DNA of 61,421 nt from Pseudomonadales bacterium (GCA_022072145.1 JAJVIG010000032.1:1-61421), one strand, 5' to 3'. Shown: positions 29,488-37,460, counted from the first letter of the stretch. Program-made: numbers and translations. Notes: generated by a model from the letters alone, not told the origin.

Positions 29488-29560
29488 GCGTAGGTTCGGC
29501 CTGCGGCCGAACATTCGTCGCGCGGCGTGCAACTATGTCCGGGCAAAGCCCGGACCTGCG
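29488..29560. repeat. REPIN-like pair after ettA
   Basis: The forward unit (29488-29512) reads GCGTAGG, then the TTCGGCC stem with loop TGC. The inverted unit (29537-29560) has the TCCGGGC stem with loop AAA and ends CCTGCG. They are separated by 24 bp. The inverted unit lies within the 3' end of the truncated creA reading frame. Confidence 0.82.
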
Positions 29561-29829
29561 GGTTCCACGGCATGATCGGGACGGTCGAGATCGAATTCTG
29601 AGGTGTCCTCGGCGAGCCCCACCGCACCCTTGACCCCGCCGGTCACGGCCCGGCTGACATGGCACACCACACCGTCGACCTTCGGGTCGCGGTACGACCC
29701 GATGCAGATCCTGTCGTTCGGTCCCAGCCACTTGAACACCGTGGACACGCAGCCGACCTCGTCGGCGTGCGCGGCGCCGCAGCCAACGGCCGCGAGCTCG
29801 ATGGAAACGAGGGCGCGCTGCAGTTTCAT
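29533..29829 (-). pseudogene. creA: Truncated CreA-family protein
   Basis: The first 70 residues match CreA well: VGCVSTVFKWLGPNDRI, DPKVDGVVCHVSRAVTGG, then VKGAVGLAEDTS. Full-length CreA is about 155-160 residues; here the match stops after AEDTS and the frame continues with about 25 unrelated residues, of which the last (AGPGFART, then stop) are encoded by a REP unit. The signal peptide (MKLQRALVSIELAAVGCGAA) also looks weakened. CreA's role is unknown even in Escherichia coli. I call it a pseudogene; expression of a shortened protein cannot be excluded. Confidence 0.7.
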
Positions 29830-29860
29830 GCGGTCGTGGCGTCCTTTCGTGGAGACGCGT

Positions 29861-30247
29861 TCAGTCCCCATCCGCGAGCGCGCGCGCCTTGCGCAGCGCG
29901 GACTCGATCCGCAGTGGATTGAAGCCGTGGATCCGCTGCCCGCCGATCACCGTCACCGGCACGCCGTGCGCACCGGTGGCGTAGAAGGCCTCGCGGGTCT
30001 GCTGGCTGGCGGCGATGTTGTGCTCGATGTACTCGATGCCGCGCGCGTGCAGGTACTTGCGCAGCGCCTTGCAGTACGGGCACGAAGGCGTGGTGTAGAT
30101 CTCTACGAGCGGCGCCGCCGCCTGCCCGCCGGAGTCCACCGTGTGCTCGTGGGCGGACGTGGCGAGCGCCGGCGGACCCGGCAGCGCCAGCGCGAATAGC
30201 GCGGCCAGGCAAGCGCCCGCGGCACGCAGCAGCGAACGCGGGCTCAT
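29861..30247 (-). CDS. Exported glutaredoxin-like protein
   Basis: The 128-residue protein has a signal peptide (MSPRSLLRAAGACLAALFAL, then ALPGPPALA) and a glutaredoxin domain with IYTTPSCPYCKALRKYLHAR, carrying the CPYC redox pair, then GVPVTVIGGQRIHGF with the cis-proline region. In the periplasm it may act as a disulfide or copper-related thiol carrier. The ATG overlaps the pyk stop (ATGA), so it is co-translated with pyruvate kinase. Confidence 0.8.
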   Translation of the reverse strand: MSPRSLLRAAGACLAALFALALPGPPALATSAHEHTVDSGGQAAAPLVEIYTTPSCPYCKALRKYLHARGIEYIEHNIAASQQTREAFYATGAHGVPVTVIGGQRIHGFNPLRIESALRKARALADGD

Positions 30248-31701
30248 TCGGCCGTCTCTGCCACGCCCCCGACGCCGGCGACCGCCTCCAGCTGGCGCAG
30301 AGGCGGCACTTCGCGCACGTGGATCGCCTCGACCCCGGCGCCCTCGAGGATGTCGGAGATCACGACCACCTTGTCGCCGGCGCGAAAGCCCTCGCGCTGC
30401 ACCAGGATCGCGAACGCGTTGGCCAGTGTCTTCTCCGGGTCGGTGCTGAAGTTGCTGCGGTAGGCGTAGACGCCGCGGTTCAGCGCCAGCAGCCGTCGCG
30501 TGCGCGAGTCGTTCGAGAAGGCGTAGATCGTGGCGGTGTGCGGGTGGCAGTTCGTGACGTAGTTCGCCATGCGTCCGCGGCGCGTGATCACGACGATACC
30601 CCGCGCGGCAACCAGCTCCGCCAGGTGCACCGCGCTGGCCGCGAGGCTCTGCTTCTGTTCCTCCAGCACCAGGCGGTCGGTGAAGCGCAGCCCGCGGTGC
30701 GGCTCGACCGCGCGGCAGATGCGGTCCAGGTACTCGACGCATTTCACCGGGTACTTGCCGATCGTGGTCTCGCCGGAGAGCATCACGGCGTCGGCTTCCT
30801 CGTAGACCGCGTTCGCGACGTCGGTGACCTCGGCGCGCGTGGGCACCGGATTCTGGATCATCGACTCGAGCAGGTGGGTCGCGACGATCACGCGTTTGCC
30901 GTGCTCCGCACACAGCCGCACGATGCGCCGCTGGATGTTCGGCAGCTCGTAGAAGTTCACTTCGACGCCGAGGTCGCCGCGCGCGACCATGATGCCGTCG
31001 GCCTCGCGCACGATCTCCTCCAGGTTGCGCACGCCCTCCTGGTCCTCGATCTTCGCGATGATCTTGATCTTGTTGGCCTTGTCGCCCAGCAGTTCGCGCA
31101 ACTGGCGCACATCGCTCGCCTCGCGCACGAAGGACAGCGCGATGTAGTCCACCTCCTGCTCGATGCCGAACAGGATGTCGTGGCGGTCCTTCTCGGTGAT
31201 CGCCGGCAGGTTCACGCGCACGCCCGGCAGGTTCACGTGCCGCTTGCTCTTCAGGAAGCCGCCGTCGACCACGCGGCAGCGCATCACGCGCTCCTGCTTG
31301 CTCAGCACCTCGAGGTTGATCAGCCCGTTGTCGACCGTGATGCGGTCGCCCACCGCCACCGCCTCGATGATGTCGGCGTAGTCGATCTGGATCGAGCTCT
31401 CCTCGACGTGCTCGGCGCCGCGGACCACGATGGTGATCTCCTGGCCCTCGCGCAGGTTCAGGTCCGCCGACAGGTGCCCGGTGCGGATCTCGGGCCCCTG
31501 GGTGTCGAGCATCACCGGCACCGTGTAGCGCACCTTGCGGTTCAGCGTGCGGATCGCCTTGATCACGCGCGCGTGCGACGCGTGGTCGCCGTGCGACATG
31601 TTCAGGCGCACCACGTTCATGCCGGCCTCGTACAGGCGCTCGAGCATGGCGTAGGAACCGGTGGCGGGGCCGATGGTGCAGATGATCTTGGTCTTGCGCA
31701 T
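30244..31701 (-). CDS. pyk: Pyruvate kinase
   Basis: Pyruvate kinase makes pyruvate and ATP from phosphoenolpyruvate and ADP. This 485-residue protein starts MRKTKIICTIGPATGSYAML, and has VRLNMSHGDHASH, the active-site region IIAKIEDQEGVRNLEEIV and VARGDLGVEVNFYELP, and the ATHLLESMI loop. It is of normal length. I chose the ATG at 31701 because the family begins at RKTKI; a longer frame starts at 31737. TATGAT, on the minus strand at 31733-31738, could be a -10 element. The shifted last bases overlap the glutaredoxin-like start. Confidence 0.95.
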   Translation of the reverse strand: MRKTKIICTIGPATGSYAMLERLYEAGMNVVRLNMSHGDHASHARVIKAIRTLNRKVRYTVPVMLDTQGPEIRTGHLSADLNLREGQEITIVVRGAEHVEESSIQIDYADIIEAVAVGDRITVDNGLINLEVLSKQERVMRCRVVDGGFLKSKRHVNLPGVRVNLPAITEKDRHDILFGIEQEVDYIALSFVREASDVRQLRELLGDKANKIKIIAKIEDQEGVRNLEEIVREADGIMVARGDLGVEVNFYELPNIQRRIVRLCAEHGKRVIVATHLLESMIQNPVPTRAEVTDVANAVYEEADAVMLSGETTIGKYPVKCVEYLDRICRAVEPHRGLRFTDRLVLEEQKQSLAASAVHLAELVAARGIVVITRRGRMANYVTNCHPHTATIYAFSNDSRTRRLLALNRGVYAYRSNFSTDPEKTLANAFAILVQREGFRAGDKVVVISDILEGAGVEAIHVREVPPLRQLEAVAGVGGVAETAE

Positions 31702-31826
31702 GGAACGGGAACGGCTCGGGGTCAATGGCGGGATCATACCAGCAAACCCGCGTTTGCCGCCCTGCGGACGGCGGCGCTACCATCCCCCCGGGTCTGGTGG
31801 TCGCGCTGAGCGGGAGTACGTGTGCA

Positions 31827-32189
31827 ATGAGCGATTTCGTTTCGTATTCGCGGATCGAGAACGAACTGGCACCGGGGCTGCGCAACAGCCTCAACCACGC
31901 CGAATCGGTGGAGGACGTGAAGAAGTTTTTCGACTACACGGCACGCGAGCTGCTGGACCGGGCGCTCGGCGACGACGCCTCGCTGCAGTACGGCGACGTC
32001 GCGCTGGCCGGCGACGGCGAGGGCTTCGCGGTCAGCGAGCGTCTGCGCGGCGACGGCGCCTTCGCGCGCGCGGCGCGCGTCTCGGACCTGAACGCGATCC
32101 TCGGGCGCTTCGCGCTCGCCGCCCAGCACCGCCTGCGCCACCTCGCGGGGCACCCGGAACGCACCAACGCGAAGATCCGCGGCCACTGA
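31827..32189 (+). CDS. Small protein of unknown function
   Basis: This 120-residue protein starts MSDFVSYSRIENELAPGLRN. It has a helical middle (SVEDVKKFFDYTARELLDRA) and ends in a short basic segment. I do not recognise the family. No signal peptide or membrane segment is visible. It lies between pyk (divergent) and radA (convergent), with stop codons 18 bp apart from radA's. I chose the ATG at 31827; sequence upstream in the same frame is not conserved-looking. Confidence 0.55.
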   Translation: MSDFVSYSRIENELAPGLRNSLNHAESVEDVKKFFDYTARELLDRALGDDASLQYGDVALAGDGEGFAVSERLRGDGAFARAARVSDLNAILGRFALAAQHRLRHLAGHPERTNAKIRGH

Positions 32190-32207
32190 GCACCGCGCGC
32201 CGGCGGC

Positions 32208-33569
32208 TCAGAGCGCCGCCAGCGCCTCGGCCAGCGAGGCGACGCCGGTCACCTCCATGCCGTCGACCGGCTTGCGGGGCGCGTTGGCGAGCGGGACGAT
32301 CGCGCGCGTGAAACCGTGCTTGGCCGCCTCGAGCAGGCGTTCGCCGCCGCTCGGCACCGGACGGATCTCCCCGGCCAGCCCGACCTCGCCGAAGGCGACC
32401 AGCCCGGCGTCGATGCGCCGGTCACGGTAGCTCGACACGATCGCCAGCAGCAGCGCCAGATCGGCAGCCGTCTCGCCCACCCGCACGCCACCGACCACGT
32501 TGGCGAACACGTCCTGGTCACCGAGTTGCATGCCGCCGTGGCGGTGCAGCACCGCCAGCAGCAGCGCCAGCCGGTTCTGGTCCACTCCGATCGCCACCCG
32601 GCGCGGATTCGCGCCCAGGCTGTCGTCGACCAGTGCCTGGATCTCGACCAGCAGCGGGCGCGTGCCCTCCCACACCACCATCACCACGCTGCCGGGGGCG
32701 ATCTCGGCGCCGCGCGACAGGAAGATCGCCGAGGGGTTGCGCACCTCGCGCATGCCGCGGTCGGTCATCGCGAACACGCCGAGTTCGTTCACCGCGCCGA
32801 AGCGGTTCTTGCCGGCGCGCAACGAGCGGAAGCGGCTGTCGCCCTCCTCCTCGAGCATGATCGAGCAGTCGATGATGTGCTCGAGCACCTTGGGCCCGGC
32901 CAGCGTGCCGTCCTTCGTGACGTGCCCGACCAGGAACAGCGCCGTGCCGGCGGCCTTGGCGAAGCGCGTGAAGCGTGTCGCGCTCTCGCGCACCTGCGAC
33001 ACCCCGCCGGGGGCCGAGGGCACGTCGTCGCAGTGCACCACCTGCACCGAATCGACCACCATCACGCGCGGCGCCACCTGCGCCGCGGCCTCGAGGATCG
33101 CCTCGACGCCGGTCTCGGCGAGCGTGCGCAGCCGGTCGGTCGGCAGCCCCAGCCGGTGCGCGCGCAGCGCCACCTGCTGCAGCGACTCCTCGCCGGTCAC
33201 GTACAGAGCGTCCATCTGCTGCGACAGCGCGCACATCACCTGCAGCAGCAGCGTGCTCTTGCCGGCGCCGGGCTGGCCGCCGATCAGGTTCACCGATCCC
33301 GGCACGATGCCGCCGCCGAGCACGCGGTCGAACTCGGTGTAACCGGTGGCGATGCGCGGCACCTCGGCCAGATCGATCTGGTCCAGCGTCTGCAGCGCGG
33401 CGACCTTGCCCGCATAGCCGCCGCGGCGCACCGCCGCGCGTGGCGCGGCGGCCTCGACGAACTGCGACAACGTGTTCCAGGCGCCGCAGTCGGGACACTG
33501 CCCGGCCCAGCGCGACTGCTCCGAGCCGCAGTCCTGGCACACGTAGACGACTCTGGACTTTGCCACCAC
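32208..33569 (-). CDS. radA: DNA repair protein RadA
   Basis: RadA is a RecA-related motor that helps branch migration in recombination and repair. The 453-residue protein has the N-terminal zinc finger CQDCGSEQSRWAGQCPDCG, Walker A GGQPGAGKSTLLLQV, the RadA-specific KNRFGAVNELGVF and the Lon-like C-terminal region GLAGEIRPVPSGGERLLEA. It is of normal length. Translation can begin at GTG 33569 or the adjacent in-frame GTG 33566, which is better spaced from AAGGA. It is divergent from the DnaT-like gene by about 100 bp. Confidence 0.95.
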   Translation of the reverse strand: MVAKSRVVYVCQDCGSEQSRWAGQCPDCGAWNTLSQFVEAAAPRAAVRRGGYAGKVAALQTLDQIDLAEVPRIATGYTEFDRVLGGGIVPGSVNLIGGQPGAGKSTLLLQVMCALSQQMDALYVTGEESLQQVALRAHRLGLPTDRLRTLAETGVEAILEAAAQVAPRVMVVDSVQVVHCDDVPSAPGGVSQVRESATRFTRFAKAAGTALFLVGHVTKDGTLAGPKVLEHIIDCSIMLEEEGDSRFRSLRAGKNRFGAVNELGVFAMTDRGMREVRNPSAIFLSRGAEIAPGSVVMVVWEGTRPLLVEIQALVDDSLGANPRRVAIGVDQNRLALLLAVLHRHGGMQLGDQDVFANVVGGVRVGETAADLALLLAIVSSYRDRRIDAGLVAFGEVGLAGEIRPVPSGGERLLEAAKHGFTRAIVPLANAPRKPVDGMEVTGVASLAEALAAL

Positions 33570-33672
33570 CGATCCTTAGGCTTGGCGCCCATTCACACTC
33601 CGGCGGCCGATTGTGGCAGGGCAGGCGCCCGGGCACCACGCCCCCGGATCCGGCAATCCCCGGAAACCATTC

Positions 33673-34773
33673 ATGACAGCGACTCTGATCCACGAGCGGG
33701 CGCTCGTCGTCTCGCCGACGCTGGCCGCGACGATCGGCCTCGAGGAGGCGGTGATGCTGGCGCTGCTGCACGACGCGGCGCAGTTCGCGCCGCGTCGCGG
33801 CCCGTGGTGCGAGCTCGACAAGCAGCAGTTGCTGCAGCTGCTGCCGTTCTGGAGCGAGCGCGACTGCCAGCGCATCAGCGCGAGCCTGCGCGACAAGGGC
33901 GTGGTGGCGATCGACTCGCCGCCGCTCGAGCAGTCGCACTGCCTGCGCTTCGCCCTCGATGCGCCGGCGCCGCCGGCACCGGCACCGTGCCGGACGTCGT
34001 TCCGCGCGCGCGCACCGGGCAAGGCGCCGCTCGCCACCCGCTGGCAGCCCGACGAGCAGTTGCTGCGCCAGCTCGCGCTGCACGGCATCCCGGAGGAATT
34101 CATCCACGGCGAGCTCGAGGACTTCGTGACCTACTGGTGCGAGCGCGGCGAACCCGCGTTCTCGTGGAACGCCAAGTTCCGCTCGCAGGTGATCCGCCAC
34201 TGGCGCGAGCACGAGGCACGCGACGCGGTGCGGGAACAGGGCCCGCAGCCGATCGGGCCGGACTGGGAGCCGGGGCCCGACGCGCTCGAGATCCTGCAGC
34301 GCGCCGGCGTCAGCCGCCACTTCATCGAGGACGCGGTGCCCGAGTTCGTGCTGTACTGGACCGAGCGCGGCGAAGCGGCGCGCACCTGGAATTCGCGTTT
34401 CGTGTCGCACGTGAAAAGGCAGTGGGCGCGCTATACCGCGACGATGGAACTCGACAGCGAACCGCGGCGCCTGCCGGCGGAGTGGGAGCCGTCGGCCGAC
34501 GTCTGGGACATCCTGCACATGGCCAACATCGACGGCGGCTTCGCGCGCTCGCTGCTGCCGGAGTTCCGCATGTTCTGGACCGACTCCGGCGAGGCACACC
34601 CCTCGTGGAACAGCAAGTTCCTGCAGCACGTGAAGTATCATTGGGCGCGCAGCCACCGGGCGGCGACCACCGCGGAGCACAGGCATGGAACACGGCAAGG
34701 ACCTGGCGGAACGGGCACTACACGATCTCGAAGCCTCGTCGAGGACCTCACGGACCGCAGCTGGGCCGACTGA
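33673..34773 (+). CDS. DnaT-like replication protein with three tandem DnaT C-terminal-type domains
   Basis: This is a 366-residue protein. Residues 1-95 are an N-terminal domain with a winged-helix look (SPTLAATIGLEEAVMLALLH, LDKQQLLQLLPFWSERDC). A linker rich in Pro and Ala follows. Three repeats come next at about 124-177, 198-251 and 271-324. Each starts W-x-P and ends FS/TWN-x-K/RF-x5-HW/W (for example PEFVLYWTERGEAARTWN), the pattern of the DnaT C-terminal domain that binds single-stranded DNA. DnaT of enterics has one copy. The gene overlaps the lambda P-like gene, so the pair probably loads the replicative helicase. Confidence 0.8.
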   Translation: MTATLIHERALVVSPTLAATIGLEEAVMLALLHDAAQFAPRRGPWCELDKQQLLQLLPFWSERDCQRISASLRDKGVVAIDSPPLEQSHCLRFALDAPAPPAPAPCRTSFRARAPGKAPLATRWQPDEQLLRQLALHGIPEEFIHGELEDFVTYWCERGEPAFSWNAKFRSQVIRHWREHEARDAVREQGPQPIGPDWEPGPDALEILQRAGVSRHFIEDAVPEFVLYWTERGEAARTWNSRFVSHVKRQWARYTATMELDSEPRRLPAEWEPSADVWDILHMANIDGGFARSLLPEFRMFWTDSGEAHPSWNSKFLQHVKYHWARSHRAATTAEHRHGTRQGPGGTGTTRSRSLVEDLTDRSWAD

Positions 34774-35353
34774 GGCGCGCCGCGACGAGGCGCGCGTCGA
34801 CGCGATCAACCAGGTGTTCGCGCTGTTCCGCCTGAACTACCACAACCAGTACTACAGCGCCTACGGCGACGCCTCGCAGCTCAGCCAGATCAAGCGCCTG
34901 TGGCTCGACAGCCTGGCGCAATTCGACCCGGAGACGATCCTGCTCGGGGCGCGCCGCTGCATCGAGACCTCGGAATACCTGCCCACGCTGGCGCGCATGC
35001 TCGAGTGCTGCAACGACGCGCGCATGCGCGCGCAGGGACTGCCCGATGCGCGCACCGCGTACCGCGAGGCCTGCCTGGCGCCGGAGCCGCGCCACGCGCA
35101 GCGCTGGAGCCACCCGGCGGTCTATCACGCCGGCCGCGAGACCGGCTGGTTCCTGCTCGCCTCGACGCCGGAGACCAAGGCCCTCCCGCTGTTCGAGCGC
35201 AACTACCGCGCCGTCTGCGAACGGCTGGCCGGCGGCGAGGTGCTCGAACTCCCGGCCCCGCCCGCCGACGCAGCCCGCGCGCCGGCGCCGCTGTCGCCCG
35301 AGGAACAGCGGCGCCAGCTGGAGGAACTGCGGCGGCAGACCGGGATCGGTTGA
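34685..35353 (+). CDS. Replication protein P-like helicase loader
   Basis: This 222-residue protein resembles the phage lambda P / Phage_GPO-type loaders (PF06992): INQVFALFRLNYHNQYYSAY near residue 41, then QIKRLWLDSLAQFDPETILL and CIETSEYLPTLARMLECCND, with the C-terminal acidic/Gln-rich tail. It would recruit the DnaB helicase. It starts inside the DnaT-like gene and overlaps it by 89 bp in another frame, an unusually long overlap. No other phage gene is near, so I read the pair as chromosomal rather than prophage. Confidence 0.75.
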   Translation: MEHGKDLAERALHDLEASSRTSRTAAGPTEARRDEARVDAINQVFALFRLNYHNQYYSAYGDASQLSQIKRLWLDSLAQFDPETILLGARRCIETSEYLPTLARMLECCNDARMRAQGLPDARTAYREACLAPEPRHAQRWSHPAVYHAGRETGWFLLASTPETKALPLFERNYRAVCERLAGGEVLELPAPPADAARAPAPLSPEEQRRQLEELRRQTGIG

Positions 35354-35359
35354 GCCGCG

Positions 35360-35532
35360 TCAGCCTGCCATGCGCTTGCCCGCCGCCGTCTCGAAGTACC
35401 ACTCGCCCGCATGGTTGGTGCGGATGCGGTAGCCGCCCTCGTGCAGGCGGTGGTGGTGCGCTGTGCGTGGTCGACGAGTTCCTGCTCGAGCTCGTCCAGC
35501 GAACGGCGGGGAAGTCTGAACAGCGCGGTCAT
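35360..35532 (-). pseudogene. Small SOS-controlled gene, frameshifted
   Basis: A start at 35532 with AAGGAG opens the frame MTALFRLPRRSLDELEQEL, then VDHAQR. After the GGT-rich stretch at 35449-35458 (CGCACCACCACC on the coding strand), the sensible sequence continues in another frame: LHEGGYRIRTNHAGEWYF, then ETAAGKRMAG and a stop at 35360. The span is 173 nt, so one base is missing relative to an intact 57-residue gene. Both parts look coding. I do not know the family. It is preceded by a LexA box. A sequencing error would also explain the shift. Confidence 0.6.
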
Positions 35533-35562
35533 CGGAAGCTCCTTTTCGCGAGGGCGCGACAA

Positions 35563-35578
35563 CTGTTTAAACGTACAG
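35563..35578 (-). promoter_or_regulatory. LexA (SOS) box
   Basis: CTGTTTAAACGTACAG fits CTGT-N8-ACAG at all eight fixed positions. It lies 30 bp before the start of the small frameshifted gene. On the minus strand TAAAAT (35581-35586) just upstream may be the -10, so LexA would block the promoter. No other LexA box was noted in the window. Confidence 0.75.
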
Positions 35579-35710
35579 TATTTTATCGGCGCAGTTCGAT
35601 CGCGGGAAGGAACGTGTGGTTACAAGAGACGCCGTTGAAATTCCATTCGAGTCGCGTTCCTCGCCGAGTCGACATGGCAAGTACGGCAGAAACCTTGTCG
35701 CCCACCCGGG
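35579..35710. other. Gap between LexA box and TOPRIM-like gene
   Basis: This 132-bp region holds no gene I can support. The plus-strand ORF that crosses it shows no protein features. Confidence 0.35.
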
Positions 35711-36313
35711 TCATGGGGACGCGATCAATTTCTCGAGACAAACGATCGCTCGACTTAGACTGTCGGAGACAGCGGCGGCCTCTGCTGGTCGCCATGGCCC
35801 GGAGACAAACTCGATGAGACGCGATGTGTATGCCGGCCCTACATCGCGACCGCTGCCTTCACGCGGAACCATATCGGCGCGGATTCTCGTGCGACGAGAG
35901 CCGCGCGCGAGGTTCACGAGTGCCTGCTTCGGATCGGAAATGCTGTCGGGTTCAACCGGCACCTTGCCACGCGACACGCCGAGAAACTCCGCGAGCGCGA
36001 CAGCATCCGCAATCAACCACGCTTCGACCGCTCGCACCACGACGCGAAAGCATAGTCGCGGCGCAGGTGCGGGAATCCATGCCGCGCGCAGCGGCAGTGC
36101 GCAATCCTCGTCGCGGTCCAGATCCACCAGCACGAGCCACGGTGCGTGCCGCGCAGCGTTGTTGAACCCCGGTATCCGCTTCCTGAGCTGCGCCTTGCCG
36201 CCACACGGATATATTGCTCCGGGCTCCGCGCCGGCGTGCCTGATCAGACGTTGCGCTACCGCTTCGTCCACCAGTCCCTCGACGGCTGCCGCGACAGTGA
36301 TGGCCGACCCCAC
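35711..36313 (-). CDS. TOPRIM-like partner protein (DUF4276-like)
   Basis: This 200-residue protein has the TOPRIM pattern: VEGLVDE (Glu-12) after a beta strand, then LVLVDLDRDED (Asp-64 and Asp-66), then RAVEAWLIAD (about 94-103), a block resembling DUF4276 proteins. TOPRIM domains cut or join nucleic acid with metal ions. GTG at 36313 is the start, one base after the stop of the ATPase gene, so the two form one unit. No family-wide name can be given with certainty. Its closest functional parallel is the TOPRIM half of two-gene ATPase systems such as PARIS (AriA/AriB), but sequence likeness to AriB is not shown here. Confidence 0.65.
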   Translation of the reverse strand: MGSAITVAAAVEGLVDEAVAQRLIRHAGAEPGAIYPCGGKAQLRKRIPGFNNAARHAPWLVLVDLDRDEDCALPLRAAWIPAPAPRLCFRVVVRAVEAWLIADAVALAEFLGVSRGKVPVEPDSISDPKQALVNLARGSRRTRIRADMVPREGSGRDVGPAYTSRLIEFVSGPWRPAEAAAVSDSLSRAIVCLEKLIASP

Positions 36314-36314
36314 G

Positions 36315-37460
36315 CTAGGGCTCTCCGAACAGCGAGAGTTGCGCCGCTTGCGCCGGTCGTGTGCGGGGAACCACGATGTCCGCCAGAGTCAGCCCTCCCT
36401 GCAGGAGGTCACGGATTTCCTGATGCGCGCCCGCCGTGCTGACCTCGGTCCCCTCGGCTCCCGGCCGCAGCAACAGCACTTCGTCCAAACCTATGCCCTC
36501 GTCCCGCAACAACTCCGGCGAATGCGTACTGATGAAGATCTGGCGCCCGGTGCGCCGCTGTACCCGCGCGAGCATCTGAGGCAGGACGCGAACGATCTCG
36601 GGATGCAGGGAAAGCTCCGGCTCTTCGAGCAACAACGGCCCGTCCTTGTCCAGCGTTACCCACAGCAACCCCATAAGACGCAGGGTGCCATCGGAGAACT
36701 GCTCCTCGGTCTGCCACGCCCCCTGCGGACGCCAGTGCCGGTATTTTCCGCGCACGTGCGGCGTGCCGCGCACGTCCCGCCACAGTTCGATTTCCTCCAG
36801 TTGCGGCACGGCAACCCGCAGTGCCTCCTGGATTCGGCGCAGCCGCGCCTTCTGCGTCTTCTCCGGAGTCGTGGCGACTTGCTCCAGGAAATCACCGCCG
36901 AAGGGGTCGTTCGCCCGCCCCACGGAACGGTCCGGCTCGCGGATGAGTTGCGGCACGATGTGCAGGTAGCGGATCGACGCGAAGAACGCCGCGACTTCGC
37001 GGAAGTCCCGGTTGACGTTGACCTGCTCGAGATGCGTCTGCGTCAGCTGCTGTGGATCGGTGTCGTCGTCTTCGCTCGGGCGGTTCAGCAACACCTCGCC
37101 ATTTCGACGAACCTTCTCCTTTCGCACCAGAGGTCGGCGCTGATTGTCCTGATTGAATGCCAGTTCGTATTCCCATTGTCGCCGGTTGCTCTCATCCTCC
37201 AGCGTCACGGCGATTTCCACATCCGGATTACGGCGCGCTGCCAAGCAGCGAATCGCCGATACCGCTGAACGCCGGGCAACCGCCTCCTGGAACCCGCCAC
37301 CGAGCGAGGCGAGATCCCGAAGAAATCGGAACGCGTCGAGGAAATTCGACTTGCCCGAGGCATTCGGCCCGACCAGGAACAACCGGTCGGGGATGTCCGC
37401 GCTCACCTGCGCGAAGTTCTTCCAGTTCTGCAACCTGAGGCTGCGAAATCGGAGATTCAT
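36315..37460 (-). CDS. AAA/ABC-type ATPase (RecF/OLD-like, AAA_21)
   Basis: The 381-residue ATPase has a RecF-like N-terminus, Walker A LVGPNASGKSNFLDAFRFL (residues 29-47), a signature-like EQFSDGTLRLMGLL, Walker B GPLLLEEPELSLHPE and a switch histidine in FISTHSPELLRDEG. The order and length are those of AAA_21/OLD-type ATPases. Here the TOPRIM domain that OLD proteins carry is missing and is instead the next gene. The start at 37460 (MNLRFRSLRLQNW) is preferred over a longer frame reaching 37601, since the motif begins at that point. Confidence 0.85.
   Translation of the reverse strand: MNLRFRSLRLQNWKNFAQVSADIPDRLFLVGPNASGKSNFLDAFRFLRDLASLGGGFQEAVARRSAVSAIRCLAARRNPDVEIAVTLEDESNRRQWEYELAFNQDNQRRPLVRKEKVRRNGEVLLNRPSEDDDTDPQQLTQTHLEQVNVNRDFREVAAFFASIRYLHIVPQLIREPDRSVGRANDPFGGDFLEQVATTPEKTQKARLRRIQEALRVAVPQLEEIELWRDVRGTPHVRGKYRHWRPQGAWQTEEQFSDGTLRLMGLLWVTLDKDGPLLLEEPELSLHPEIVRVLPQMLARVQRRTGRQIFISTHSPELLRDEGIGLDEVLLLRPGAEGTEVSTAGAHQEIRDLLQGGLTLADIVVPRTRPAQAAQLSLFGEP

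Noticed and set aside
33673..35353. Prophage remnant
   Set aside because: DnaT-like and lambda P-like proteins could suggest a phage, but no integrase, capsid, lysis or repressor gene is near and the flanking genes are housekeeping.
35411..35638. Plus-strand small ORF across the LexA box
   Set aside because: It is antisense to the more convincing minus-strand gene with a ribosome-binding site and LexA box, and its Ser/Arg-rich translation has no features.
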